Origin: Geminicoccaceae bacterium
GTDB lineage: Bacteria > Pseudomonadota > Alphaproteobacteria > Geminicoccales > Geminicoccaceae
DNA: 12,926 nt
Assembly (NCBI GenBank): GCA_020446285.1
Contig: JAGREZ010000096.1
Span: 1-12,926, forward strand
Direction: 5' to 3'
Shown piece by piece: positions 1-6,944 of the stretch. Under the pieces are notes generated by a model. That model was not told the origin of the DNA. It saw only the letters and a program-made list of their open reading frames with translations, and made no database searches. Made by a program: the position numbers and the translations under genes. Within the stretch, counting starts at the first letter, position 1. Each line of letters opens with the position of its first letter.

Positions 1-22
1 TCAACCACTCGGCCACCCCTCC
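1..22 (-). tRNA. tRNA-Ser, 5' end only (partial)
   Basis: The reverse complement of the first 22 bases reads as the start of a bacterial serine tRNA: acceptor strand GGAGGGG, then TGGCCGAGTGGTTGA, the conserved D-arm of class II tRNAs. The 5' end of the mature tRNA would be at position 22, and the gene continues beyond the left edge. The anticodon lies outside the window, so the isoacceptor cannot be given. tRNA-Leu, the other long-arm tRNA, usually begins GCG/GCC, which makes serine the better reading. Confidence 0.85.
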
Positions 23-44
23 AGAAGCATCTCATGCGCGGCGC

Positions 45-72
45 ACTATAGCGACCGGCACTTGGCGCGCAA
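45..72 (-). promoter_or_regulatory. Probable sigma70-type promoter of the tRNA-Ser gene
   Basis: On the minus strand a TTGCGC hexamer (67-72, four of six matches to TTGACA) is followed after 16 bases by TATAGT (45-50, five of six matches to TATAAT). Transcription would begin around 37-39 and leave a leader of about 15 bases before the tRNA at 22, a usual arrangement for stable RNA genes. This rests on motif matching only. Confidence 0.5.
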
Positions 73-222
73 GTAGTCTGCGTCATATGTCTTTGCGCCG
101 CCGCGCCGCCCGCCTATATGGTGTCAGGCGCGGCGAATCGCGCGCGCGGCCGTCAAAGCAGGGTGCGGATCCCCGCCGGTCCCGCCGCCGAGCGGCCTGG
201 AATTCTTGCGGAGTGCAGATGC

Positions 223-540
223 ATGTTGCTGTTGCGGCTATTCGGCCTGTTCCTGATGGCGATGGCCTTCGTCGCCTTCATCGTCGACGGCGTCAAGACG
301 ATCGCTTCCAACACGCTGGTCATGACGCCGCTGGGCGAAATCTGGAGCGACATCAATGGCGCAAGTCTGACGCGGATTCAGACCCTCCTGTCGGACGGCG
401 CCTATGCCTTGTTGTGGGATCCTGTGCTGCTGTCGCTGCTGGCCGCCCCAGGCTGGCTGGTGCTGGCTTTTCTGGGCATGCTCGTTCACTGGCTGGGTCG
501 CCGCCGCGAGGCCACCAGCGCCATCGCCAATGAGGGATAG
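223..540 (+). CDS. Small two-helix inner-membrane protein, function unknown
   Basis: This is a 105-residue protein with two predicted membrane segments, about residues 4-21 and 67-90, separated by a polar stretch of about 45 residues. It ends in a basic cluster (GRRRE) that would sit in the cytoplasm under the positive-inside rule. The ATG at 223 was chosen because GGAG (210-213) lies 9 bases upstream and because the hydrophobic helix begins directly there; an upstream in-frame ATG at 118 would add 35 low-complexity, Arg-rich residues that do not look like protein. I recall similar short Hyphomicrobiales proteins carrying the automatic label 'PetM family of cytochrome b6f complex subunit 7', but nothing here supports a cytochrome role. 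The gene ends 3 bases from the stop of the converging gene, leaving no room for a separate terminator. Confidence 0.7.
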   Translation: MLLLRLFGLFLMAMAFVAFIVDGVKTIASNTLVMTPLGEIWSDINGASLTRIQTLLSDGAYALLWDPVLLSLLAAPGWLVLAFLGMLVHWLGRRREATSAIANEG

Positions 541-543
541 GCG

Positions 544-1035
544 TCAACGAGGCGACGCTTGGCGCTCCTCCGCCCCCTTGCCGCGCGGCGCAATTGCCGC
601 TCCCGCCCGCCGCCCGGCGATCAGCCAGTAGACCAGGCCGCCGACCAGGCCCGCGGCGATGAACAGCAGCATGTCGCGATTGGCCATCTGCGCCGTCTTG
701 GCATCGATCCCGAATTCCTCCACCGACAGCACCGCGATGGTGGCCGAAATCGCGCCTGTGGCGACATAGATCAGCCACGAGCGCAAGGACAGGAATTCGC
801 AAAGCAGGATCACCGCCGCCACCAGCCCCAGCGAAAACTGGCTGATCGCGACGCCGGCCGCGGCCGCCAGCAGGAGGGCATTGAGGACAAGATCCAGCGG
901 CGCGCCCTCGCCGGGCAGCGTGACCTCGTAAAGATGCTGAAGCCCGAACAATATGGTCAGCGCGCTGGCAAAACCGGCTATAAAGAGCGCGAGGGCGACA
1001 ATCGCCAGGCGCGCGGCGATGCGCAACACGATCAT
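544..1035 (-). CDS. Polytopic membrane protein of unknown function, coupled to rlmN
   Basis: This 163-residue hydrophobic protein has four or five predicted membrane helices: about residues 8-32, 48-63, 66-84, 86-104 and 122-140. It ends in a polar, basic tail from about residue 141 (GRRAGA onward). No enzyme motif or metal-binding pattern is visible. Its ATG (1033-1035) overlaps the TGA of rlmN (1032-1034) as ATGA, so it is probably translated by coupling and co-transcribed with rlmN. I do not recognise a named family; it looks like a conserved hypothetical of this order. The overlap and clean membrane topology make the coding call strong, while the function is open. Confidence 0.8.
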   Translation of the reverse strand: MIVLRIAARLAIVALALFIAGFASALTILFGLQHLYEVTLPGEGAPLDLVLNALLLAAAAGVAISQFSLGLVAAVILLCEFLSLRSWLIYVATGAISATIAVLSVEEFGIDAKTAQMANRDMLLFIAAGLVGGLVYWLIAGRRAGAAIAPRGKGAEERQASPR

Positions 1036-2246
1036 GATGATTTGGCCCCGGCTTTGCTGGCTTTGACTTCGCTGGCCTGGCGTTCGCTGGCCGACTTGAG
1101 CTGGCCGCAGGCTGCCATGATATCGCGCCCCCGCGGACTGCGCACCGGGCTCGAATAGCCGGCCCGGTTGATGATCTCGGCGAAGGCCTCGATGCGGTCC
1201 CAGGGCGAGCAGTCATAGGCGGTTCCGGGCCACGGATTGAAGGGAATGAGGTTGATCTTGGCCGGAATGCCGGCCATCAGCCGCACCAGTTCCCTGGCGT
1301 CGGCGTCCGAATCGTTGATGCCGTCGAGCATGACATATTCGAAGGTGATGCGCCGCGCATTGGACACCCCGGGATAGGCCCTGCAGGCCGCCAGCAGGTC
1401 CCTGATCGGGTGCTTGCGGTTGATCGGCACCAGTTCGTCGCGCAATTCGTCGCGCACCGCATGCAGCGAGATCGCCAGCATGGTGCCGGCCTCCGCGCCC
1501 CAGCGCGCGATCTGCGGCACCACGCCCGATGTCGACAGCGTGATCCGCCGCTTCGAATAGCCAAGGCCTTCATTGTCGCTGGCGGTGGCCATGGCGTCGC
1601 GTACATTGTCGAAATTGTGCAGCGGTTCGCCCATGCCCATGAGCACGATATTGGTGATGGCGCGCGGCGCCAGCGGCAGGGCGCCGTCCGTGGGGCGTTC
1701 GGCGCCCGGCCATTCGCCAAGCGCGTCGCGGGCCACCAGGATCTGGCCGGCCACTTCCGCCGCGGTCAGGTTGCGCAACAGGCGCTGCGTCCCGGTATGG
1801 CAGAAGGAGCATGTCAGCGAACAGCCGACCTGGCTGGAGATGCACAGCGTGCCGCGGTCTTCTTCCGGGATATAGACGCATTCGAACTCGGCGGGCGCGC
1901 TGGTGCCGGGCTGGCTGCGCAGCAGCCATTTGCGCGTGCCGTCGGCGGACAGCTGGGCGCTGACGATTTGCGGCCGCGCAAGGGAGAAATGATCGCCAAG
2001 GGCGCCGCGCAATTCCTTGCCGACATTGCTCATGTCGTCAAAGCCGGTGGCGCCGCGGCCGTAGATCCATTGCCACAGCTGGGCCACGCGCATGCGCCGC
2101 TGGTTTTCCGGCACGCCAAGATCGCCCAGCGCCCGCGCGATTTCGGCGCGCCCGGCACCGGCCAGGCTCGGCGCCGCGCCGCTATTCTCTTGGCTTGCCG
2201 CCAATGCCGGTTTTGCCGGCCGCGCTATATCCGCCACGGTGCTCAT
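1032..2246 (-). CDS. rlmN: Dual-specificity RNA methyltransferase RlmN (23S rRNA A2503 / tRNA A37, C2 position)
   Basis: This radical-SAM enzyme makes 2-methyladenosine at 23S rRNA A2503 and at A37 of some tRNAs, in the cytoplasm. Numbering from the ATG at 2246 (404 residues), the CxxxCxxC cluster that binds [4Fe-4S] is C142, C146, C149. The cysteine that resolves the methyl crosslink is C135 (TLCISSQ), and the methyl-carrying cysteine is C380 near the C-terminus (MAACGQL). The 7-residue distance from C135 to C142 matches that in the E. coli enzyme. A SAM-binding GMGEP motif lies at 204-208. A GTG two codons upstream (2252) is the alternative start; neither has a strong ribosome-binding site. 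The first 30 or so residues are a poorly conserved extension. The gene follows ialB by about 80 bases and overlaps the next membrane-protein gene. Cfr, the related C8 methyltransferase, is possible in principle but unlikely in this core-gene context. Confidence 0.96.
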   Translation of the reverse strand: MSTVADIARPAKPALAASQENSGAAPSLAGAGRAEIARALGDLGVPENQRRMRVAQLWQWIYGRGATGFDDMSNVGKELRGALGDHFSLARPQIVSAQLSADGTRKWLLRSQPGTSAPAEFECVYIPEEDRGTLCISSQVGCSLTCSFCHTGTQRLLRNLTAAEVAGQILVARDALGEWPGAERPTDGALPLAPRAITNIVLMGMGEPLHNFDNVRDAMATASDNEGLGYSKRRITLSTSGVVPQIARWGAEAGTMLAISLHAVRDELRDELVPINRKHPIRDLLAACRAYPGVSNARRITFEYVMLDGINDSDADARELVRLMAGIPAKINLIPFNPWPGTAYDCSPWDRIEAFAEIINRAGYSSPVRSPRGRDIMAACGQLKSASERQASEVKASKAGAKSS

Positions 2247-2329
2247 GTTCACGCTTTGTCGGTTGTTCGAGCGTCCTCATAGCACATCGCGGCGGGGCGA
2301 GGCGAGGGCGCAGTGGCGGCGCGGAGGGA

Positions 2330-2863
2330 TCAAGGGCAGGCCTTGGCGATGCGGCCAAGCGAAGCGGAAATTCCCGACAGTGAATATTTGTCGCTGGTAT
2401 TGGTGCCGCGATGGGACGTGCCGCTCACGGTCATCGTCGCGCCGGCCTTCATCGCCGCCACCAGTTTGTCCTGCTCGGCAACGTCGTCGATCCAGGCCTT
2501 GTTGTCGTCGGTGAACAGCGTGAACTTGCTGGCGCCGATCTCCACGCTGGCGGTGCTGCCTTCCTTGAACGGGTAGCCGATAATCACCGACACCTGGTTG
2601 CGGATCTTGTCCTTGGGCCTGAAGGTGACGAAAAAATAGACCGGATCGCGATTGACGTTCTTGGGCGCCATGTCCTTGGGCGTCGACAGCGTGTAGCAGG
2701 TCTTTCCGCCGTCGTTTTCCGCAGCATAGGCCGCCCAGTCATTGTCCTGGCCAAGGCGTTCGGTTCCCTCGGCTCCGGCGCCTGTGGCACCGGTCACGGC
2801 CAGAGCCCCGGCGATGGCGAGGGCGCGCAAGGGGTTCGAGAGGTTGAGAATGCGAAGAATCAT
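2330..2863 (-). CDS. Invasion-associated locus B (IalB) family exported protein
   Basis: This 177-residue precursor has a signal peptide: basic n-region, hydrophobic stretch about residues 12-26, and a likely cleavage after GAGA near residue 31. The mature part fits the IalB family: an early Trp/Cys region (KTCYTLS, C56), a PVYFFVTFRP strand, an IIGYPF motif, a TDDNKAWIDD segment, and a second cysteine just before the end (KACP, C176) that could form a disulfide with C56. The name comes from Bartonella, where IalB is linked to erythrocyte invasion. Free-living rhizobial relatives are common and their periplasmic role is not established, so no virulence claim follows. It lies between a SpoU methyltransferase gene and rlmN on the same strand and probably has its own promoter in 2864-2905. 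Confidence 0.85.
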   Translation of the reverse strand: MILRILNLSNPLRALAIAGALAVTGATGAGAEGTERLGQDNDWAAYAAENDGGKTCYTLSTPKDMAPKNVNRDPVYFFVTFRPKDKIRNQVSVIIGYPFKEGSTASVEIGASKFTLFTDDNKAWIDDVAEQDKLVAAMKAGATMTVSGTSHRGTNTSDKYSLSGISASLGRIAKACP

Positions 2864-2872
2864 GATCGGTCC

Positions 2873-2903
2873 ATATTAGCCGGATTTGTTTACATCTCGT
2901 TAA
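2873..2903 (-). promoter_or_regulatory. Putative ialB promoter with CtrA-like motif
   Basis: On the minus strand, upstream of the ialB ATG at 2863, there is a TTAACG hexamer (2898-2903) and a TAATAT hexamer (2873-2878, a -10 candidate). Their spacing is 19 bases, a little long. The same region holds TTAA, seven bases, then TAAAC (2888-2903), one mismatch from the CtrA full-site consensus TTAA-N7-TTAAC. The stretch is conspicuously AT-rich for this window. CtrA control is an inference from the motif. Confidence 0.4.
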
Positions 2904-3021
2904 CTGCCCCGCCGCCTGTTGAAAAGCCGCCCACCGGGGCGCGGCGCAATCGAATCGAAGTTCCCCAGCCTGCGCGCCAATGGGGCGAGAATACGGCACC
3001 GGCGCGGTTCAATGCCTGATT

Positions 3022-3522
3022 TCATTCAGGTTTCGGTCCTCCGGCGCGTACCGGGCGGTCGGGAAAGCCGCCCAGGGCGCGCACACGGTCATACATGACG
3101 ATGGCGCCGGCGGTCGCGACATTGATGCAGAAGGCGGTCGGAATGCGCACCACGAATTCGCACCGCGCCAGCATTTCGCCCGACAGCGAGCCGCGTTCGC
3201 GCCCCAGCACATAGGCGGCCCGCGACGGGTGGCGGAAGCTGGGCAATTCGACCGCGTCGTCGGTCAGTTCGACGCCGACCAGGCGGCAGTCCCGGGGCAT
3301 CTGCATGTCATCAACGCTGTCCCAGGGGTAATAGGGCAGGTGATAGACCGATTTCGAGGTGTCGGAGCGCGATTTGCGCACCGAGTAATGGGCATCGACG
3401 GTAAAAATGAAACTGGCGCCGAAAGCATGGGCCGACCGCATCAGGTTGCCCAGATTCATCGGCTTGGAAATGCCTTCCACGCCGATGGCAAAATAGCCCC
3501 TGACCGGTCTTGGCTTGTGCAT
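3022..3522 (-). CDS. SpoU/TrmH-family RNA 2'-O-ribose methyltransferase, single-domain
   Basis: From the ATG at 3522 the protein has 166 residues and consists almost only of the SPOUT methyltransferase domain. Motif 1 is NLGNLMRSAHAFGA (23-36); motif 2, the SAM-binding knot, is YVLGRERGSLS (104-114); motif 3 is IPTAFCINVATAGAIVMYDR (127-146), which stands for the usual SLNVSVAxAI. It would transfer a methyl group from SAM to a ribose 2'-OH in tRNA or rRNA; the target nucleotide cannot be read from the sequence. There is no N-terminal RNA-binding extension, so it is closer in size to TrmL than to RlmB. The start at 3522 has an AAGG-type ribosome-binding site about 6 bases upstream; earlier in-frame ATGs at 3537 and 3582 would add unconserved residues. 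It may be first in a loose minus-strand run with ialB and rlmN, but a 158-base gap follows it. Confidence 0.88.
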   Translation of the reverse strand: MHKPRPVRGYFAIGVEGISKPMNLGNLMRSAHAFGASFIFTVDAHYSVRKSRSDTSKSVYHLPYYPWDSVDDMQMPRDCRLVGVELTDDAVELPSFRHPSRAAYVLGRERGSLSGEMLARCEFVVRIPTAFCINVATAGAIVMYDRVRALGGFPDRPVRAGGPKPE

Positions 3523-3680
3523 CCCGCCTTGCCCCATCCCTTGCCGCGCTTCGATCCCGGCCCTATACCTGCGCCCGCCCAAGGCTTGGTCCGGGCGCCA
3601 TTGGCGGCGCCGTCAGGTGTCTATGCCGGGCAATTGCCGCCCACCATGCTAACCGCTGGCCGCGTGTCGAGGAACCGATG

Positions 3681-4661
3681 ATGAAAGCAGTCTTGTGTAC
3701 CGCCTTCGGGCCGCCCGAGGATCTCCGGATCGTCGATATCCCCCGCCCCGAGGCCGGGCCAGGCGAGGTCGTGGTCGAGGTTGGTGCCGCGGCGCTCAAT
3801 TTCTTCGATACATTGATCGTCGCCGGAAAATACCAGACCCGCCCGCCGCTGCCCTTTTCTCCAGGCGGCGAACTTGCCGGCACCGTGGTTGCCGTCGGCG
3901 CCGATGTCGAGGGAGTGGCGCCGGGCGATCGCGTCATGGGCCATATCGGCTGGGGCGGCGCGCGCCAGTTCGCTGCCGTGCCGGCGGCGCGGCTGATCGC
4001 GATACCACAGGGACTTTCCGACGAAGTCGCCGCCGGTCTCATCATCGCCTATGGCACCACCCTGCACGCCTTCAAGGACCGCGCCGCGCTGAAGGCCGGT
4101 GAAACGGTTGCCGTGCTCGGTGCCTCGGGCGGGGTCGGTATCGCCGCCATCGAGATCGCCAAGGCCATGGGCGCGCGGGTTATCGCCTGCGCGTCGAGCG
4201 AGGAAAAGCTAGCCTTCTGCCGCGCCCACGGCGCCGACGACACCCTCAATTATGAAAAGGAAGATATCAAGGCCGGCCTCAAGGCGCGCACCGACGGCGC
4301 CGGGGTCGATGTCGTCTATGATCCGGTCGGCGGCGCCCATGCCGAGGCCGCCTTGCGCGCCACCGGCTGGAACGGGCGCTTTCTCGTCATCGGCTTCGCC
4401 GGCGGCGACATTCCGCGCATCGCGCTCAATCTGTGCCTGCTCAAGGGCAATGCGATCATCGGCGTCAACTGGGGCGAATTCGCCTTTCGCGATCCGGCGG
4501 CAAGCCGCGCCAACAATGTGCAGATCCTGGAATGGGTGCATGGCGGCAAGCTCAAGCCCCATGTTGACCATGTCTATGCCCTCGAGAGCACCGTCGAGGC
4601 GCTCGGCGCCATCGCGCGCCGCGAGGTCAAGGGCAAGATCGTGGTGGCGCCAAACCCCTAG
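3681..4661 (+). CDS. Zinc-free NADPH:quinone oxidoreductase-like dehydrogenase (MDR superfamily)
   Basis: The protein has 326 residues, the usual length for the quinone oxidoreductase branch of medium-chain dehydrogenases. The N-terminal GroES-like catalytic half carries LNFFDTLIVAGKY, PFSPGGELAGTV and GDRVMGHIGWGGARQF. The Rossmann half has the nucleotide motif LGASGGVGIAAIEIAK, followed by GVDVVYDPVGG and GRFLVIGFAGGDIP. The zinc ligands of alcohol dehydrogenases are absent, as expected for the family. It likely reduces quinones or activated carbonyls with NADPH in the cytoplasm; the real substrate is unknown. The ATG at 3681 was chosen because GAGGA (3669-3673) lies 7 bases upstream; the adjacent ATG at 3678 is only 4 bases from it. 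It is divergent from the SpoU gene across 158 bases and converges on the DUF1232 gene. Confidence 0.92.
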   Translation: MKAVLCTAFGPPEDLRIVDIPRPEAGPGEVVVEVGAAALNFFDTLIVAGKYQTRPPLPFSPGGELAGTVVAVGADVEGVAPGDRVMGHIGWGGARQFAAVPAARLIAIPQGLSDEVAAGLIIAYGTTLHAFKDRAALKAGETVAVLGASGGVGIAAIEIAKAMGARVIACASSEEKLAFCRAHGADDTLNYEKEDIKAGLKARTDGAGVDVVYDPVGGAHAEAALRATGWNGRFLVIGFAGGDIPRIALNLCLLKGNAIIGVNWGEFAFRDPAASRANNVQILEWVHGGKLKPHVDHVYALESTVEALGAIARREVKGKIVVAPNP

Positions 4662-4697
4662 GCGCGGCGGCCGCCCTCAGCCGCGGTCCTCCGCCCG

Positions 4698-4749
4698 GTC
4701 ATAGAGGCCGGTCATCAAGGCCAGTCATCAAGGCCAGTCATCGAGGCTG
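4698..4749. repeat. Four 13-bp tandem repeats spanning a stop codon
   Basis: Four consecutive 13-base units follow one another without gaps: GTCATAGAGGCCG (4698-4710), GTCATCAAGGCCA (4711-4723), GTCATCAAGGCCA (4724-4736) and GTCATCGAGGCTG (4737-4749). The two central copies are identical and the outer two are diverged. On the minus strand the DUF1232 gene ends inside the third unit (TGA, 4728-4730), so the array covers its last codons and the start of its 3' region. Loss or gain of one identical unit would leave the encoded C-terminus unchanged. Confidence 0.85.
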
Positions 4750-5153
4750 GCCAGAGCTTTGCGGGCGGCGGCGCGATGGGCGGGCAGCATATGGGCGCGG
4801 ATCAGGCCGATCGCCATCATCAGCACCGCGAAATCGTCTGAAAAACCGATGCCGGCGAGAAAATCGGGAATGAAATCGGCGGGCAGGATGAAATAGGCCA
4901 GGGCGGCGAACAGCAGGCCCCTGGCTCTTGCCGGGGTCGCCGGATCGAGCGCGCAGAAATAGGCGGCAACAAGGTCCTCGGCAAACGGCAGGCGGGCGGC
5001 ATAACGCTTCAGCTTGATCCAGAAATCGCGCCGCACCCGCTTTTCATTGCCGGCCAGGACGGCGGGCAGGTTGCTGCCGCCAAGGCTCCTGCCGGCATTG
5101 CCGGAAAGATCGTGGCCGGCACGATCGTGCTCGTTATTTCCAACCGCTGCCAT
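4728..5153 (-). CDS. DUF1232 (YkvA-type) small membrane protein
   Basis: The protein has 141 residues. The C-terminal half is a DUF1232 domain: a hydrophobic segment beginning near residue 79, then the hallmark FILPADFIPDFLAGIGFSDD (88-107) with its Pro-Asp pairs and paired Asp, and a second hydrophobic stretch at about 108-120. The first 40 residues are Gly/Asn-rich and polar and look disordered. The ATG at 5153 was chosen because it has a GGGGA-type site upstream; the frame stays open to 5528, but that extension would overlap phhB and is an unconserved shadow. It is probably the last gene of the tesA-thpR-phhB unit, 112 bases after phhB. The function of the family is unknown. Confidence 0.82.
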   Translation of the reverse strand: MAAVGNNEHDRAGHDLSGNAGRSLGGSNLPAVLAGNEKRVRRDFWIKLKRYAARLPFAEDLVAAYFCALDPATPARARGLLFAALAYFILPADFIPDFLAGIGFSDDFAVLMMAIGLIRAHMLPAHRAAARKALASLDDWP

Positions 5154-5265
5154 CGTTGCGTCCCCGCCGTTGCGTCCCTGCGCTTTCGCCCCGCCTCCTT
5201 TCACAACATGGGCGTGCGCCCAGCGGCCTGCAAGCTGCCTGCAAGATGGCGGCGTCCCGGCCGGG

Positions 5266-5568
5266 TTACGGTGCCATTTGGCGGGCAAGCTCGTCCATTG
5301 CCGCGGCAAGGCGGATATCGCGCTGCGTGACGCCGCCGGCGTCATGGCTTGACAGAATGACATCGACATGGCGGTAGACATTGGTCCATTCGGGATGATG
5401 GTCCATCTTTTCCGCCGCCAGCGCGACCCGGGCCATCCAGCCGAAGGCGGCGCTGAAATTGGCGAATTCGAAACGCTTTGCGATGGCATCGCGCCCGTCC
5501 ACCTCGCGCCAGCCGTCAAGGCCGCCAATCGCCTTTTGCCGCGCCGCGCCGCTGAGCCTCCCGCTCAT
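5266..5568 (-). CDS. phhB: 4a-hydroxytetrahydrobiopterin dehydratase (pterin carbinolamine dehydratase)
   Basis: The protein has 100 residues, the full normal length. The family signature is clear: [13 protein letters not shown] (53-65) contains the catalytic His pair H57-H58, and the partner histidine is H67 in [21 protein letters not shown] leading GW and [13 protein letters not shown] also match the fold. The enzyme dehydrates 4a-carbinolamine tetrahydropterin produced by aromatic amino acid hydroxylases. No phenylalanine hydroxylase is in view, and many bacteria carry this protein without one; a link of such orphan copies to molybdenum cofactor has been proposed for the family. Its ATG overlaps the thpR stop as ATGA (5565-5568), so the two are translationally coupled. 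Confidence 0.93.
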   Translation of the reverse strand: MSGRLSGAARQKAIGGLDGWREVDGRDAIAKRFEFANFSAAFGWMARVALAAEKMDHHPEWTNVYRHVDVILSSHDAGGVTQRDIRLAAAMDELARQMAP

Positions 5569-6143
5569 CGATTTGCTCCCTGCCGCAAGCCGTCCTGCTC
5601 CCTGCCGCGCGTCTCCAGCGGATAGCTTTCCTCCACCAGATAGGGACCGCCGCCACGCGAGGGCTGGGAGGAAAACAGCACGAAGCGGGTAACCTCGATC
5701 GGCGTGCTGAAAAATCCGCCGCGGCTTTCCAGATAGGCGGCCACCGCATTGGGCCGCGCCGCGCGCAGGCGCGCCAGGGTGACATGGGGCGTGTAGCGGC
5801 GCTGCTCCGGCGCCAGGCCGGCGCGCTGCATCAGCTGTTCGTGTTCGGCCTGAAGCGCCATCAGGTCGCGGTCCGCCCGCACCCCGGCAAAGATCGCCCG
5901 TGGCCGCTTGCCGCCGAACATGCCCAGCCCGTCGAGTGTGATGGTGAAGGCATGGCGATGCACCCGCGACAGCAGGTCGGCAACGTCGTCCGCGACCTTC
6001 TCATTGATATCGCCAAGAAATCTCAAGGTGAGGTGATAGTTTTCCGGATCGATCCAGCGCGCGCCGCAAAGGCCGCCGCGCAAGCCGCTCAGCCGTTCGC
6101 AGACTTGCGGCGGAATCTCGATCCCGGTGAACAGGCGCGGCAT
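5565..6143 (-). CDS. thpR: RNA 2',3'-cyclic 3'-phosphodiesterase (2H phosphoesterase, LigT type)
   Basis: From the ATG at 6143 the protein has 192 residues, typical of ThpR. It carries both HxT motifs that define the 2H phosphoesterase fold: HLTL (H37) in [11 protein letters not shown] and HVTL (H120) in [12 protein letters not shown]. The N-terminal [11 protein letters not shown] strand is also standard. The enzyme opens 2',3'-cyclic phosphate ends of RNA to 2'-phosphates; the in vivo substrate is uncertain. The start at 6143 has an AGGGA site upstream; an ATG 11 codons earlier (6176) lacks conserved sequence. The gene lies 45 bases after tesA and overlaps phhB by four bases, so these three form one operon. 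Confidence 0.93.
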   Translation of the reverse strand: MPRLFTGIEIPPQVCERLSGLRGGLCGARWIDPENYHLTLRFLGDINEKVADDVADLLSRVHRHAFTITLDGLGMFGGKRPRAIFAGVRADRDLMALQAEHEQLMQRAGLAPEQRRYTPHVTLARLRAARPNAVAAYLESRGGFFSTPIEVTRFVLFSSQPSRGGGPYLVEESYPLETRGREQDGLRQGANR

Positions 6144-6188
6144 CGCTCTTCCCTGCCCCTTGGCGGCCAATACCAAAGGCCGCCCGGA

Positions 6189-6908
6189 TCACTTTCCCAT
6201 CTCGCGGCCAGCGCGAATCAGGGCAATCAACTCTTCCGCATATGGTGTCATGCCCGCCACGATCACCGCAACCCCTTGCGTATTGGGATGGATTCCATCG
6301 CCCTGGTTGAATTCCGCCTGCGCCGCCACGCCGTCAAGAAAGAACGGATAGAGCAGAACACCGTGCTTTTCCGCCAGCTGCGGATAGATGGTATCGAATT
6401 TTCCGCCGAATTCTCTGCCCATATTGGGCGGCGCCCGCATGCCCGCCAGCAGCACCTTGATGCCTCGCGCGTTAAGCCGCGCCAGAATCCCGTCGAGGGC
6501 GTCGCGGGTAATCCGCGGGTCGATGCCGCGCAGCGCGTCGTTGGCGCCAAGTTCCAGCACCACGCCGCCGATCTCGCCGGCGATGCCGCTCAAGGTCCAG
6601 TCGAGCCGCGACAGGCCGGCCGAGGCGGTGTCGCCCGATACCCCGGCATTGACGATGCGAACCTCGTGGCCGCGAGCGCGCAAGGCGGCTTCGAGGCGGG
6701 CGGGGAATGCCTGTTCGCGCTCAAGACCCAGCCCGGCGGTGAGCGAATCGCCGAATGCGACCAGGGTAACGAGTTGCTCGCCGGCGCTCGCCCGGCCCGA
6801 AGGGGCGGCGAGCAGGGCCGACATCAGCACGGCGGCGAGCAAGCCTGGCTTCGCCGGGTCGCGAAACTGGAAATTTTTCGCAATCGGCCTATGTGAGAAC
6901 AGGCGCAA
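6189..6908 (-). CDS. tesA: Exported SGNH-family esterase (arylesterase / lysophospholipase TesA-like)
   Basis: All SGNH blocks are present. Numbered from a TTG at 6908 (239 residues), the nucleophile is S55 in FGDSL, block II is NAGVSGDT (87-94), block III is LGANDALRGID with N123, and block V is GDGIHPN with D204 and H207. A hydrophobic segment at about 23-36 followed by GRASA is a signal peptide, so the enzyme acts in the periplasm on esters or thioesters. No ATG is placed sensibly: the only in-frame ATG near the signal peptide (6824) cuts through the hydrophobic core, and ATG 6992 would lie inside the divergent ybbA. TTG 6908 keeps a basic n-region; TTG 6842 is the main alternative. The gene heads the unit tesA-thpR-phhB-DUF1232 and is divergent from ybbA, the same pairing seen with E. 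coli tesA/ybbA. Confidence 0.88.
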   Translation of the reverse strand: MRLFSHRPIAKNFQFRDPAKPGLLAAVLMSALLAAPSGRASAGEQLVTLVAFGDSLTAGLGLEREQAFPARLEAALRARGHEVRIVNAGVSGDTASAGLSRLDWTLSGIAGEIGGVVLELGANDALRGIDPRITRDALDGILARLNARGIKVLLAGMRAPPNMGREFGGKFDTIYPQLAEKHGVLLYPFFLDGVAAQAEFNQGDGIHPNTQGVAVIVAGMTPYAEELIALIRAGREMGK

Positions 6909-6944
6909 GTTCGTCGCGGCGATGCGCAACCGGATAGTCAGCCA

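Noticed and set aside
3015..3030. Hairpin CCTGA-TTTCAT-TCAGG at the end of the SpoU methyltransferase gene
   Set aside because: Only a 5-bp stem, it overlaps the stop codon region, and there is no T-run, so it does not support a terminator call.
3594..3611. GGCGCC-N6-GGCGCC inverted repeat in the gap before the quinone oxidoreductase gene
   Set aside because: GGCGCC is itself a palindrome and common in DNA of this composition; no T-run and no known operator spacing.
4666..4675. GGCGGCCGCC palindrome after the quinone oxidoreductase stop
   Set aside because: A perfect palindrome without a loop cannot form a useful hairpin terminator, and it is expected in GC-rich sequence.
5784..6896. Long plus-strand frame opposite thpR and tesA
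   Set aside because: Shadow of two genes whose active-site motifs are intact on the minus strand; no motif of its own.
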